Assembly: GCF_009796285.1 (NCBI RefSeq) | Contig: NZ_CP047020.1 | Span: 6,572,001 to 6,636,000, forward strand | Length of the DNA: 64,000 bases | Direction: 5' to 3' | Origin: Streptomyces broussonetiae | Lineage (GTDB): Bacteria; Actinomycetota; Actinomycetes; Streptomycetales; Streptomycetaceae | Shown: in pieces, positions 31,920 to 41,181 of the stretch | Layout of the letters: each line of letters starts with the position of its first letter | Position numbering within the stretch: the stretch's first letter is position 1 | The notes under the pieces: generated by a model | The model's input: only the letters and a program-made list of their open reading frames with translations | What the model was told of the DNA's origin: nothing | Database searches by the model: none | Made by a program: the position numbers and the translations under genes

Positions 31920-32885
31920 ATGAAGGGCACTGTTGGTGAGCTAGGGGAGTTCGGGCTCATCAGGGAGCTCACCTCCCGTCTCACCACCACCCCGGCGGTC
32001 CGGATCGGCCCCGGCGACGACGCCGCGGTGGTCGCCGCACCCGACCGGCGTGTGGTGGCGAGCACCGACATCCTGCTGGAGGGCCGGCACTTCCGCCGCG
32101 ACTGGTCCACGGCCTACGACGTCGGCCGCAAGGCCGCCGCACAGAATCTCGCCGACATCGCCGCGATGGGCGCCGTACCGACCGCGCTGCTGCTCGGCCT
32201 GGTCGTCCCGGCCGAACTCCCGGTGACGTGGCCGAGCGAGATGATGGACGGGCTGCGCGACGAGTGCCAGGTGGCGGGTGCCTCCGTGGTCGGCGGGGAC
32301 GTCGTGCGCGGCGACACGATCATGGTGTCGATCACCGCGCTCGGCGATCTGCGCAACCAGGAGCCCGTCACGCGCGCGGGTGCCCAGCCCGGCGACCTGG
32401 TGGCCGTCACAGGCTGGCTGGGCTGGTCCGCGGCCGGCTACGCGGTCCTGTCCCGGGGCTTCCGCTCGCCGCGCGCCTTCGTCGAGGCCCACCGCCGTCC
32501 CGAGCCGCCGTACCACGCGGGCCCGGCCGCCGCCGCGCTCGGTGCGACCGCGATGTGCGACGTGAGCGACGGGCTGATCGCCGACCTCGGGCACATCGCC
32601 GAGGCCAGCAAGGTCCGTATCGACATCCGCTCCGGTTCGATCGACATCCCGACCCAGATGAACGACATCGGCCAGGCCGTCGGCGTGGACCCGATGCAGT
32701 GGGTGCTGACCGGGGGAGAGGACCATGCGATCGTGGCGACCTTCCACCCGGACACCAAGCTGCCGGCCCGCTGGAAGGTCATCGGGGAGGTCCTCAACCC
32801 CTCCGCGCTGCCCCAGGTGACCGTCGACGGGGCGCCCTGGACCAGCAAGGGCGGCTGGGACCACTTCGGGGACATCGAGTCATGA
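31920..32885 (+). CDS. thiL: Thiamine-monophosphate kinase
   Basis: A 321-residue ThiL, which phosphorylates thiamine monophosphate to the active cofactor thiamine diphosphate. It shows the PurM-like fold: GPGDDAAVVAAPDRRVV with the metal-binding Asp pair, LLEGRHFRRDWSTAYDVGRK, the ALNLAD-type helix as KAAAQNLADIAAMGA, VVGGDVVRGD, AMCDVSDGLIADLGHIAEAS, and LTGGEDHAIVATF. ATG at 31920 has AGAAGGGGAG upstream; an ATG at 31873 is a weaker choice. The stop overlaps the thiD start by 4 bp. No TPP riboswitch is recognisable upstream. Confidence 0.94.
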   Translation: MKGTVGELGEFGLIRELTSRLTTTPAVRIGPGDDAAVVAAPDRRVVASTDILLEGRHFRRDWSTAYDVGRKAAAQNLADIAAMGAVPTALLLGLVVPAELPVTWPSEMMDGLRDECQVAGASVVGGDVVRGDTIMVSITALGDLRNQEPVTRAGAQPGDLVAVTGWLGWSAAGYAVLSRGFRSPRAFVEAHRRPEPPYHAGPAAAALGATAMCDVSDGLIADLGHIAEASKVRIDIRSGSIDIPTQMNDIGQAVGVDPMQWVLTGGEDHAIVATFHPDTKLPARWKVIGEVLNPSALPQVTVDGAPWTSKGGWDHFGDIES

Positions 32886-33667
32886 TCCCTCGCGTATTGA
32901 CGGTGGCGGGCTCGGACTCCGGCGGAGGCGCGGGCATCCAGGCCGATCTCAAGACGATGCTGGCGCTCGGCGTGCACGGAATGAGCGTGATCACGGCCGT
33001 GACCGCGCAGAACTCCCTGGGCGTCCAGGGCGCCTGGGAACTGCCCGTGGAGGCGGTACGGGCCCAGTACCGCAGTGTCGTGGACGACATCGGGGTCCAG
33101 GCCGTGAAGACCGGCATGCTGGCCTCCACGGAACTGGTCGAGGCGGTCGCCGAGTTGATCTCCGGTACCGACGTCCCGGTCGTGGTGGACCCGGTCGGTG
33201 TCTCCAAGCACGGCGACCCGCTGCTGGCCGCCACGGCGCTGGATTCGGTCCGTACGAAGCTGCTCCCGGTGGCCACGGTCGCCACCCCGAACCTCGACGA
33301 GGTGGCCCAACTCACAGGGGTGCGCGTCGAGTCGGAGGGCGATCTACGACGGAGCGCGCAGGCCGTGCTGGCCCACGGGCCGCGCTGGGTGCTGATCAAG
33401 GGCGGCCACCTGGCGGGCGACGCCGTGGACCTGCTGACGGACGGCTCCGCGGAGCACTGGCTGCGGGCGCCCCGCCACGACAACCGGCACACGCACGGCA
33501 CGGGCTGCACCCTGGCCTCCGCGGTCGCGTCGGGGCTGGCGAAGGGGCTGAGCGTGCCGGAGGCCGTCACCGAGGCCAAGGAGTACGTCACCGGGGCGAT
33601 CGCGGCCGGGTTCGCGCTGGGTGCGGGGATCGGCCCGGTGGACCACGGCTGGCGCTTCCGGGCCTGA
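32882..33667 (+). CDS. thiD: Hydroxymethylpyrimidine/phosphomethylpyrimidine kinase
   Basis: A 261-residue ribokinase-fold enzyme that phosphorylates HMP twice in thiamine synthesis. The N-terminal VAGSDSGGGAGIQADLKT is the family signature; VKTGMLAS, VVDPVGVSKHGD, and the catalytic HGTGCTLASAVASGLAKG (anion hole and Asp/Cys position) follow. The ATG at 32882 overlaps thiL as ATGA, so the pair is translationally coupled and joins both ends of thiamine diphosphate formation. The rest of the pathway lies elsewhere. Confidence 0.95.
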   Translation: MIPRVLTVAGSDSGGGAGIQADLKTMLALGVHGMSVITAVTAQNSLGVQGAWELPVEAVRAQYRSVVDDIGVQAVKTGMLASTELVEAVAELISGTDVPVVVDPVGVSKHGDPLLAATALDSVRTKLLPVATVATPNLDEVAQLTGVRVESEGDLRRSAQAVLAHGPRWVLIKGGHLAGDAVDLLTDGSAEHWLRAPRHDNRHTHGTGCTLASAVASGLAKGLSVPEAVTEAKEYVTGAIAAGFALGAGIGPVDHGWRFRA

Positions 33668-33716
33668 TGCGCGGGACTGCACGGCTGTGCGGGCCCGATG
33701 CGCGGGTACGGCAAAA

Positions 33717-33744
33717 AGCCGGTCCACCCTGAGGTGGACCGGCT
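33717..33744. terminator. Terminator behind rpmB (and thiD)
   Basis: A perfect 12-bp stem with loop CTGA: AGCCGGTCCACC at 33717-33728 and its complement at 33733-33744. On the minus strand it is followed by a T-run (33713-33717), a classical intrinsic terminator for rpmB. Confidence 0.9.
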
Positions 33745-33787
33745 CAGTGCAGCGAACCAGCAGTGGCCGCGCGCTCAGCTGTTGGCG

Positions 33788-33973
33788 TCAGCGCGAGACC
33801 TTGCCGGCCTTGATGCACGAGGTGCAGGCGTTCACGCGCTTCGGCGTCCCGCCGACCACGGTACGCACACGCTGGATGTTCGGGTTCCAGCGGCGAGACG
33901 TACGGCGGTGCGAGTGCGAGATGTTGTTGCCGAAGCCCGGCCCCTTGCCGCAGACGTCGCAGTTGGCAGCCAC
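33788..33973 (-). CDS. rpmB: 50S ribosomal protein L28
   Basis: A 61-residue L28. Four cysteines in CxxC pairs (CDVC at 5-8 and CTSC near 50-53) make this the zinc-binding (C+) form. The RRTSRRWNPNIQRVR block is conserved. GTG at 33973 has GGAG 6 nt upstream. A 20-bp palindrome lies 36-55 nt before the start. Streptomyces also carry zinc-free paralogues regulated by Zur elsewhere; this is the housekeeping type. Confidence 0.96.
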   Translation of the reverse strand: MAANCDVCGKGPGFGNNISHSHRRTSRRWNPNIQRVRTVVGGTPKRVNACTSCIKAGKVSR

Positions 33974-34008
33974 GGGTCACTCCAAAGACTTCAGATGCAC
34001 TTACGGTT

Positions 34009-34028
34009 GATCCCGGCATGCCGGGATC
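34009..34028. promoter_or_regulatory. 20-bp perfect palindrome upstream of rpmB
   Basis: GATCCCGGCA followed by its exact complement TGCCGGGATC, 36-55 nt upstream of the rpmB start. It could be a leader hairpin or a protein-binding site between rpmB and the divergent FakA-like gene. Confidence 0.5.
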
Positions 34029-34232
34029 GAGATCCTAAGACCTGAGATCTTGAGTGGCGGTGCCAGGGGAATGGCCCGATGTGGATCGGGCAACCGGAGC
34101 AGCATACAACGACTGCGTCCGTGCAACGAAACTACCATGGCAGCTCAGGGCCCCGCTCCCGGCCCTCTTCCGGTGGCCACCCGTTCGGGGTCTACGCTGC
34201 GTCCCACGTACGGCCGGCTCAGGGAGGCGCAG

Positions 34233-36008
34233 GTGGCGCAGGTGCCGCAGACATTCTTCGATGCTCTCGCGGTGCGCACCTGGTGCGGTCTGGCGCTCGG
34301 CGCACTGGGGCGGGCCCGCGAGGAGATCGACGCGATCAACGTCTATCCGGTGGCCGACGGGGACACCGGCACGAATCTCTACCTGACCCTGGAATCGGCG
34401 GCGACGGCCGTGGAGGCCGTGTTCGCCGGGTACGGGACCGGCTCCGCCGAGCCGTCCCTCGCGGACGCCGTGCACGCGATGGCCCACGGGGCGCTCATCG
34501 GGGCCCGGGGCAATTCCGGCACCATCCTCGCGCAGCTGCTGCGCGGCATGGCTCAGGTGCTCTCACAGGAGGGCGGGGCCTCTCGCGTCGACGGGTCCGG
34601 GCTGCGGCTGGCCCTGCGGCAGGCCGCCGACTCCGCCCGCGAGGCCGTGGCCCACCCCGTCGAGGGCACGGTGCTGACGGTCGCCTCGGCCGCGGCCGAC
34701 GCCGCCGAGGGGGCCGAGGGCGACTGCGGGGCGGTCGCGCGGGCGGCCTACGACGGCGCCTGTGCGGCCCTGGCGGCGACTCCGGACCAGCTGGAGGTGC
34801 TGGGCAGGGCCGGGGTGGTCGACGCCGGCGGACGCGGCCTCGTGGCGGTGCTGGGGGCCCTGGTGGAGGCGTTCACCGGCGAAGCCGTACGGGAGGCGGT
34901 CCGGGAGAACCCGAGGGCCTCGGGCGGTGTGCTCGAGGGGCACACGCGTGCAGAGACCGTTCTTGAAGGGCACGCGCGTGCGGAGACCGTTTCCCGACGT
35001 CCGAAGGCCGTTTCCGGACTTCAGGCGCACGCGCGCGTGGGGGCTGCTTCCGGCACCGGTCCGTGCGTTGACGCGGCCGGCACCGACGGGCCCGCCTACG
35101 AGGTGATCTACCTCCTGGAGGCCGACGACACGGCCGTGCACCGGCTCAGGGGACGGCTCGACGCCCTTGGTGACTCCCTGGTCGTCGGCGGCGGCGACGG
35201 GCTGTGGAACGTCCATGTGCACGTCGACGACGCAGGTGCCGCCGTGGAGGCGGGCGTCGAGGCCGGGCGGCCGTACCGGATCCGGATCACGCACTTCGGG
35301 CTCGGGGACGTGCACACCGGGCGCGGGCGGCCACCGCGCGAGCGCGTCCAGCGGGCCGTCGTCGCCGTCGTGCCCGGGGAGGGCCTCGCCGGGCTGTACG
35401 CCGAGGCCGGTGCCACCGCCGTCCTCGCGCGCCCCGGAGAGCCGCCCGCCAGCGGGGAGCTGGTGCAGGCCCTGCGGCGCGCCCACGCGCGCGAGGTCGT
35501 CCTGCTGCCGAACGACGCCGACCTGCGCCACACGGCCGCCGCGGCGGCCGAGCAGGCCCGTACCGAGGGCATCCGCGTGGCCCTGATCCCGACCCGCTCG
35601 GCGGTCCAGGGCATCGCGGCGCTCGCCGTGCACGAGCCCGAGCGCCGGTTCGACGAGGACGTGGTCCAGATGACCTCGGCGGCGGGTGCCACCCGGTACG
35701 CCGAGGTCGTCGTCGCCGAGCACGAGTCCTGGACGACGGCCGGCATCTGCCAGGCCGGGGACGTCCTCGGGCTGATCGACGGCGACGTGGCGGTGATCGG
35801 CCCCGATGTCACCGCCACCGCCGTCACCGTCCTGGACCGCATGCTCCAGGCCGGCGGCGAACTGGTCACCCTCGTCGTCGGCGACGAGGCCCCCGGGACC
35901 GTCGCCGAGCACCTGGAGGCCCAGGTACGGGAGTCCTACCTCGCCGTGGACACGGTGGTGTACCGGGGCGGCCGGCAGGGCGCGCTGCTGCTCATCGGCG
36001 TCGAATGA
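34233..36008 (+). CDS. DhaL/FakA-like DAK2-domain protein
   Basis: A 591-residue protein of the YloV/FakA group. Residues 8-210 form a DhaL (DAK2) nucleotide-binding domain: INVYPVADGDTGTNLYLTLE with the metal-binding Asp cluster, then GALIGARGNSGTILAQLLRG and GTVLTVASAAADAA. The central and C-terminal parts (from about 290; EVIYLLEADD, GDSLVVGGGDGLWNVHVHVD, AGDVLGLIDGDVAVIGPDV) match FakA. In Firmicutes FakA phosphorylates FakB-bound fatty acids; whether that holds here is not known, and no DegV-type FakB gene is nearby. The linker (about 230-285) holds a near-exact tandem repeat. The GTG at 34233 follows GGGAGG. Confidence 0.82.
   Translation: MAQVPQTFFDALAVRTWCGLALGALGRAREEIDAINVYPVADGDTGTNLYLTLESAATAVEAVFAGYGTGSAEPSLADAVHAMAHGALIGARGNSGTILAQLLRGMAQVLSQEGGASRVDGSGLRLALRQAADSAREAVAHPVEGTVLTVASAAADAAEGAEGDCGAVARAAYDGACAALAATPDQLEVLGRAGVVDAGGRGLVAVLGALVEAFTGEAVREAVRENPRASGGVLEGHTRAETVLEGHARAETVSRRPKAVSGLQAHARVGAASGTGPCVDAAGTDGPAYEVIYLLEADDTAVHRLRGRLDALGDSLVVGGGDGLWNVHVHVDDAGAAVEAGVEAGRPYRIRITHFGLGDVHTGRGRPPRERVQRAVVAVVPGEGLAGLYAEAGATAVLARPGEPPASGELVQALRRAHAREVVLLPNDADLRHTAAAAAEQARTEGIRVALIPTRSAVQGIAALAVHEPERRFDEDVVQMTSAAGATRYAEVVVAEHESWTTAGICQAGDVLGLIDGDVAVIGPDVTATAVTVLDRMLQAGGELVTLVVGDEAPGTVAEHLEAQVRESYLAVDTVVYRGGRQGALLLIGVE
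34932..34991 (+). repeat. 30-bp tandem duplication in the FakA-like gene
   Basis: Two 30-bp units (34932-34961 and 34962-34991) encode LEGH(T/A)RAETV twice in the linker between the two domains. A related ACGCGCGTG segment recurs near 35030. It looks like a recent insertion or slippage event in a tolerant linker. Confidence 0.7.
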
Positions 36009-36050
36009 ACGGCAGGCGGTGAGCGCCGGGGGAGCGGGCGAGCGCGGGCC

Positions 36051-39000
36051 TCACTGGTCCGGCTCGAGCATCTGGGCGGCCTCCGCCCGCCGCTGCCGTA
36101 CGGTCTCGTCCTCGTCGCCCGCGTCCTCGTAGGCCGCGAGCACGGCACGCGCGCGTGCGGCCGCCTCGGCGGGCCGGCCCAGGTCGGCCTCCAGCCAGCC
36201 CGCGGCGAGTTCGGCACCGGTACGGCTGTGCAGCCCGTCCGCGCCCAGCGAGCCGAACAGCGCGACCGCCCGCTCCATCCGGACCAACGCCGCCTCGAAC
36301 GCGGCCTGGATCACACCGTCCTCGGCCTCCTCGGTCGCCGAGCGGGCCAGCAGATCGCCGAACTGACGGTGGGTGGCGCCCAGTTCGGCCGTGAGCTGCT
36401 CCCGGGCCACCGGGTCCGCCGCGGCCTGAAGGGCGCTCTCGCAGGTGTGCACCGCCTGCACCATCAGCTCGCGTGCGCCCTCCGTGCCGGACTCCCCGCG
36501 CAGCGCCAGCCACGCGCGTGCGCGCAAGGAGCGGACGAGGAAGTGCGGGTTGCCCAGCGACCGCCACAACTCGCCCGCGCGCGCGTAGGCCTGCTCCGCC
36601 TCGGCCGGCAGACCGGCGTGGCCCAGGGACTCGGCGGCGAGGTGGGCGAGCGTGGCGTGGTCCTGCTGCTCGGGCCAGTGCCGGGCGATCTCGGCGGCCT
36701 GCAGCCTGCGCTCGGCCGCCGCCCGGTGATCGTCCAGCTCGCTCAGGCAGTCGCCGAGCCACCACAGCGCCTGGACGACGGCCCCGTCGCCGTGCGTCCG
36801 GGCGGACAGATCGGCAAGGGCCGACTCCAGCACCTCCGCGGCCTCCGCGCAGCGGCCCTGGCGCAGCAGGAAGCCGCCCAGCTGCTGGCGCGCCCAAGCG
36901 CCCAGCGTGCCGCTCTCGCCCGCCTCGTCGGCCCAGTGCGCGGCCTGCAGCGCGTGCTCGGCGGCCTCGACGGACTCACCCCGGCCGCCGATCACCTCGG
37001 CCAGCTGCAGATGCAGCTGGGCCCGCCCGACCGGCTCCACGTACGGCCCGCCGTGCTCCACGGCACGGCGCAGGGCCCGCTCGGCCCCGGCCAGGTCACC
37101 GGCCTGCTGGGCCAGGGCCGCGACCTGCACCTCGTACTCCACGGCGAACCACGCGAGTCCCGCGTCCACGTAGTCGCAGGCTGCCCGTCGGAACAGCTCC
37201 GCGGCCTGCCCGGCGTCCCCGCGCAGCCCCGCCAGCTCCGCGAGCATCGCCCGCGCCTCCGCGGCCCGGGCCGCCAGCCGCACATCGTCCGCACACCGTC
37301 CGTCGACGAGGGCGAGCACCTCACGCACGGCCCGCTCGGCCGCCGCCGACCGAGCCGCGGAGTCCGCCGCGGCCGGGCCCGAACCGTGCCACGCCGGCTC
37401 GCCGGGCTCCCACGGCCCGGGCACTGCCCCGTCCGGGACCGGCCCGGCCTCTCCTCGCCCGGCCGCCGCCCGATCCGGCCCCGCACCTTCCGGTACGGTC
37501 CCGTCGGGCGCGGGACGGTCGAGCACCGCCCCGTCGTGCACCCGGCGCATCAGGACGCGGGCCCGGCTCATCACCACCGAGGCCGTCTGCCGCACTCCGG
37601 TGCCCTCGTCGGCATACAGGGCGAGGATCTCGTCGTACAGGCCCGTGACCGTGGTCAGAGCGGTGTCCACCTCGCCCGTCAGCGCGCGGACGTACGCCCC
37701 GCGCGCGCGTGCCGCCAGTGCCTCGCCGGGGTCGCCCGCCTGCGCGTACAGCACCGCGGCCCGTTCGAACAGCTCGATGCCCTCGGGGCCGCGGGCCATC
37801 GCCTCGTGGTCGGTGATCTCCGCGCGGTCGCGCGGCTCCAGCTCCGCGCCCTGCGCGGCCTGTGCCACCGCCGCCCACGCCTGCAGTGCATGCGGCTGCA
37901 GCGTCTGCGACAGCCGTCGTGCCTCGGCGAGCAGAGCGGCGAGGTCCGTGGCGGCGCAGGCCGCGGGCGCGGGTGGCGGGGCCGCCGGTGCCGGTGCCGT
38001 GCGCACCGTGCGCACGCCCAGCGGCAGGCGGCCGACCAGCGGTCGCTGGGCCATGCGCGCGCGTGCCCGCTCGCCGACGTACGAGGTGCCGTTGCGCCGG
38101 TCGAACCGCTCGGCCAGCTCGAGTGTCTGCGCGCGCGCGTGGACGGCGAGTTCGCCCGCCGTCCAGCTCCGCCCGGCCGGCCCCGGCACCTGCCGGCCGT
38201 CGAGGCCCAGCTCGGTCAGCCGGTCCATCAGCAGGGTCACCACGGCCATGAAGTCGAGCCGGCTGCACGGATGCCCGGTGTCCGTGAAGTACGCCGGCCG
38301 CTCGGCGAGCAGCTCCAGACCGCGGGCCTCGTTGCCGGTCAGCGCGCAGAACTCCACATGGTCGGCGTACGCGCTACGCATGCTCTCCATGGTCCGCACC
38401 AGCCGGAAGCCGCGCAGATGGTTCGCGCGGGCCTCGTCCACCCGCTCCAGGCGCAGCAGCGGGGCCAGCGAGGACGCCAGCACGGTGTGCGGTTCGTGCG
38501 CGCAGGCGAACTCGCCCTCCAGTACCGGCTGCCACAGCTCGAGCGCCTGCGCGTCCCGGCCGAGCGTGACCTGCCAGTCGCCCTGCCCGTGCAGCTCGCA
38601 CGCGTGGCAGTCGGCCATCTCGTCCCGGTCGGCGGCCAGCCAGGCGGCGTACGCCCGCTCCGCGCGCGCGTGGTCGCCGATGTGCGCGGCCACGCTGAAC
38701 TCCGCGCTGCGCACGGCACGTTCGGAGTGCCCGGCGAGCCGGTAGCGGTGCGCCATCTCGGCGAGCCACTTCTCGATCGAGGCGAGCGGGACGTGCGGCT
38801 GGTCCAGCATGCCCGCCGACATCCACTTGAAGACCCAGTGCAGCGAGTGCGCCTCGTACGCGTCGAAGTTTTCGGGCCGTTCGTCCCACATGCGCAGCAG
38901 CCGCGCGAACGGGACGAACATCTTGTCCTTCTCGGAGCTGTAGTTGTAGACCTTGAGCTGGTGCCCGAGCGCCTCGATCACGGCGGGCGGGACGTCCAGC

Positions 39001-39116
39001 CGTTCGGCGTCGGCGAGCAGTTGCTCCGCGCGCGCGTTGCGGGCGGGCCCCTCCGGCTGCTCGGAGTTCTCCGCCATCGCCCGGCGCAGTGCGTCGAAGT
39101 CCGTGATGTCACCCAT
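36051..39116 (-). CDS. Large tetratricopeptide-repeat protein paired with the HSP90-like gene
   Basis: A 1021-residue, almost wholly helical protein. The N-terminal 300 residues form a conserved non-TPR module (VIEALGHQLKVYNYSSEKDK, then ENFDAYEAHSLHWVFKWMSA and DCHACELHGQGDWQV). From about 480 to the end run TPR-like helix pairs with Ala/Leu/Glu signatures (YAQAGDPGEALAARARGAYV, AEQAYARAGELWRSLGN), broken by a disordered Pro/Gly insert near 600-650. There is no signal peptide or membrane segment. The ATG at 39116 overlaps the stop of the HSP90-like gene by one base (TGATG), so the two are translationally coupled. I infer a dedicated partner or co-chaperone. It converges on the FakA-like gene. 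Confidence 0.82.
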   Translation of the reverse strand: MGDITDFDALRRAMAENSEQPEGPARNARAEQLLADAERLDVPPAVIEALGHQLKVYNYSSEKDKMFVPFARLLRMWDERPENFDAYEAHSLHWVFKWMSAGMLDQPHVPLASIEKWLAEMAHRYRLAGHSERAVRSAEFSVAAHIGDHARAERAYAAWLAADRDEMADCHACELHGQGDWQVTLGRDAQALELWQPVLEGEFACAHEPHTVLASSLAPLLRLERVDEARANHLRGFRLVRTMESMRSAYADHVEFCALTGNEARGLELLAERPAYFTDTGHPCSRLDFMAVVTLLMDRLTELGLDGRQVPGPAGRSWTAGELAVHARAQTLELAERFDRRNGTSYVGERARARMAQRPLVGRLPLGVRTVRTAPAPAAPPPAPAACAATDLAALLAEARRLSQTLQPHALQAWAAVAQAAQGAELEPRDRAEITDHEAMARGPEGIELFERAAVLYAQAGDPGEALAARARGAYVRALTGEVDTALTTVTGLYDEILALYADEGTGVRQTASVVMSRARVLMRRVHDGAVLDRPAPDGTVPEGAGPDRAAAGRGEAGPVPDGAVPGPWEPGEPAWHGSGPAAADSAARSAAAERAVREVLALVDGRCADDVRLAARAAEARAMLAELAGLRGDAGQAAELFRRAACDYVDAGLAWFAVEYEVQVAALAQQAGDLAGAERALRRAVEHGGPYVEPVGRAQLHLQLAEVIGGRGESVEAAEHALQAAHWADEAGESGTLGAWARQQLGGFLLRQGRCAEAAEVLESALADLSARTHGDGAVVQALWWLGDCLSELDDHRAAAERRLQAAEIARHWPEQQDHATLAHLAAESLGHAGLPAEAEQAYARAGELWRSLGNPHFLVRSLRARAWLALRGESGTEGARELMVQAVHTCESALQAAADPVAREQLTAELGATHRQFGDLLARSATEEAEDGVIQAAFEAALVRMERAVALFGSLGADGLHSRTGAELAAGWLEADLGRPAEAAARARAVLAAYEDAGDEDETVRQRRAEAAQMLEPDQ

Positions 39117-40963
39117 CAGCGACCGTTCTCCCCCTGCGTGGACTCGCCGTGTGTGGCCCACTCCAGCAGGCCGATGAACGCCCGGTTGAGCAGCGCCGAG
39201 TCGGCCGGCCCGATCGGGCGCTGCGCCATCAGCAGAGCCTGCCCGTACAGCGACTCGGTGGCCGTGCCGATCAGCTCCGGGTCCGCCAGCGAACCGATCC
39301 TGCGGACCAGCGGGTTGAGGTGGTTGAGCACCAGACGCGCGCGCGGGGCGCTGCCGCGCAGCGAGCCCAGGATGCCCGCCCACAGGTCGTCCGCCCGCTC
39401 CTCGGCCGCCGCGCGCGCCTGCTCGTGCCGGGCCGCCCGGTCGTCCAGGTGCAGGGCGGGGACCGACAGCGGGTGGAAGGCCCGCAGGACGACGTCACAG
39501 CCCAGCGGGTCCAGCTTCGCCCGCGCGGCCGCCAGGAAGCCCGACAGCGCCAGTTCCTCGGCCGGGTCCACCGCGTCCAGGTGCGCGGTCACGGTGTCCG
39601 CGTCCAGCTCGGCGACCGGTGTCCCCGGCCGCACCGACGGCAGCGCCTCGACCAGCTCGCTGTCGTAGGTGTAGCCGCCGTTGACCACGCCGATGCCCTG
39701 CGCGGACGCGATCGGCGCGACCTGCCGGTACTCCTCGACGGTCCGCGTGAAGTGCACCACCGCGTGGCGCTGCGCGAACTCCTCCAGGGACAGCTGTCCG
39801 TCGGTCGTCTCGAACGGCAGCCAGGGCAGCATCGTGCGCAGCATCTCGCCGTCGTGCCGGGCGAGGGACTTCACGCCCAGATGGTGCACGGCGAGGAAGG
39901 CCCGCAGCCGCTCCGGGTCACCGGCGGCGAGCCCGGTCAGCCAGGACCGGATCCTCGTCCCCAGGGCGTCCCGTACGGCGGCGAGTGTCTCGTCCTCGTA
40001 CAGCGACTCGCGCGAGGCCGTCGGCCGCAGGCTGTCGGTGTCCAGCACGCAGCGGACGAAGAACGCCCAGTCGGGGAGCAGTTGTTCGGCCCGCTCGGTC
40101 AGCAGCATGCCCTTGAGATGCACCCGGTGCCCCGCCCGCTGCGCCGGGCTCACGGCGGAGGGCAGCACGTACGCCACCCCGCGGATCCCGGCGAGCGGCA
40201 CGTCCAGGTCGATCGAGTCCAGCGGCGCGAACCCGAACAGCTCCTGGCAGTGCCGGGCCAGCGCCACCCTTCTGCTCGCGGGGCTCGGATACGGCCGGTC
40301 CCAGGGCGCGGGCAGATCGGTGACCGGCTCCGCGCCCACCCGGACGTCGTAGGGAAGCAGCGAGCCGAAGTCCCGGGCCAGGGCCAGGACCCGCTCGGGC
40401 GCGAGCCACTCGGCGGTGCCCGGGCGCGCGGTCAGGTACACGGTGGTGCCCGGTTCGGGCCGCGCCGAGCCGTCCAGCGTGCGCACGGTGTACGACCCGT
40501 CCTCGCGCGCCGTCCACTCGACCGGCGGTGCCGCGGGCGTACGGGCACTGCGGCTGACCACGCGGATCCGGTCGGCCACGACGAAGCAGGCGAGCAGGCC
40601 GATGCCGAACTGGCCGAGGAAGCCGGCCCGGGCCTCGCGCAGGCCTTCGGCCCGCTTGGAGCTGCGCCCGATGGTGGCCAGCAGTTCGTGCACGTCCGAC
40701 TCGGTGAGCCCGATGCCGCTGTCCTCGACGCGCAGCCCGCCGTCCGACGCGTACAGCCGGACCAGCGCCGGAGCGTCCGGCTCCGCGGCCCGCCGGGCGG
40801 TGACGGCGTCGACGGCGTTCTGCAGCAGCTCGCGCAGATACACCTTGGGACTGGAGTAGAGGTGATGGGAGAGCAGGTCCACCAGGCCACGCAGGTCGAC
40901 CTGGAAAGTGTGGGGTGGATGGGGTGACTGGGATGCCTGGGAGGTCTGGGAGTCCATCGTCAC
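39116..40963 (-). CDS. HSP90 family ATPase/chaperone-like protein
   Basis: A 615-residue HSP90-family protein, close in length to E. coli HtpG (624). The GHKL ATPase motifs are present: ELLQNAVDAV (E45, N49, D53), VEDSGIGLTESD (D81) and GQFGIGLLACF (117-127). The middle domain carries SRESLYEDETL with the catalytic-loop Arg region. The C-terminus ends in GESTQGENGR, without the eukaryotic MEEVD that binds TPR co-chaperones. GTG at 40963 or ATG at 40957 can start it; neither has a purine-rich Shine-Dalgarno sequence, so a leaderless message is possible. It is followed by a coupled TPR gene. Streptomyces also encode a standard HtpG elsewhere, making this a probable paralogue with a special client. 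Confidence 0.88.
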   Translation of the reverse strand: MTMDSQTSQASQSPHPPHTFQVDLRGLVDLLSHHLYSSPKVYLRELLQNAVDAVTARRAAEPDAPALVRLYASDGGLRVEDSGIGLTESDVHELLATIGRSSKRAEGLREARAGFLGQFGIGLLACFVVADRIRVVSRSARTPAAPPVEWTAREDGSYTVRTLDGSARPEPGTTVYLTARPGTAEWLAPERVLALARDFGSLLPYDVRVGAEPVTDLPAPWDRPYPSPASRRVALARHCQELFGFAPLDSIDLDVPLAGIRGVAYVLPSAVSPAQRAGHRVHLKGMLLTERAEQLLPDWAFFVRCVLDTDSLRPTASRESLYEDETLAAVRDALGTRIRSWLTGLAAGDPERLRAFLAVHHLGVKSLARHDGEMLRTMLPWLPFETTDGQLSLEEFAQRHAVVHFTRTVEEYRQVAPIASAQGIGVVNGGYTYDSELVEALPSVRPGTPVAELDADTVTAHLDAVDPAEELALSGFLAAARAKLDPLGCDVVLRAFHPLSVPALHLDDRAARHEQARAAAEERADDLWAGILGSLRGSAPRARLVLNHLNPLVRRIGSLADPELIGTATESLYGQALLMAQRPIGPADSALLNRAFIGLLEWATHGESTQGENGR

Positions 40964-41181
40964 TGCGCCGGAGGGGGGAGCGCGTGCGGCGCGGGGTCGG
41001 GCGGTCCCGGATGGGGCGGTGACCGCAAAGGATGGCCGGAGCGCGCCATCCTAGGGCCGGATCAGCCCACCTGACCAGGGGTTTCCCGGATCTTGACGAC
41101 ACCGCGGGACGAATCCGCAGGGCAGCGCGTACGCCGTCCGTGCCGGGCGGCGCTACGGCATTGTCAGTGCTGTGGTGTGCA

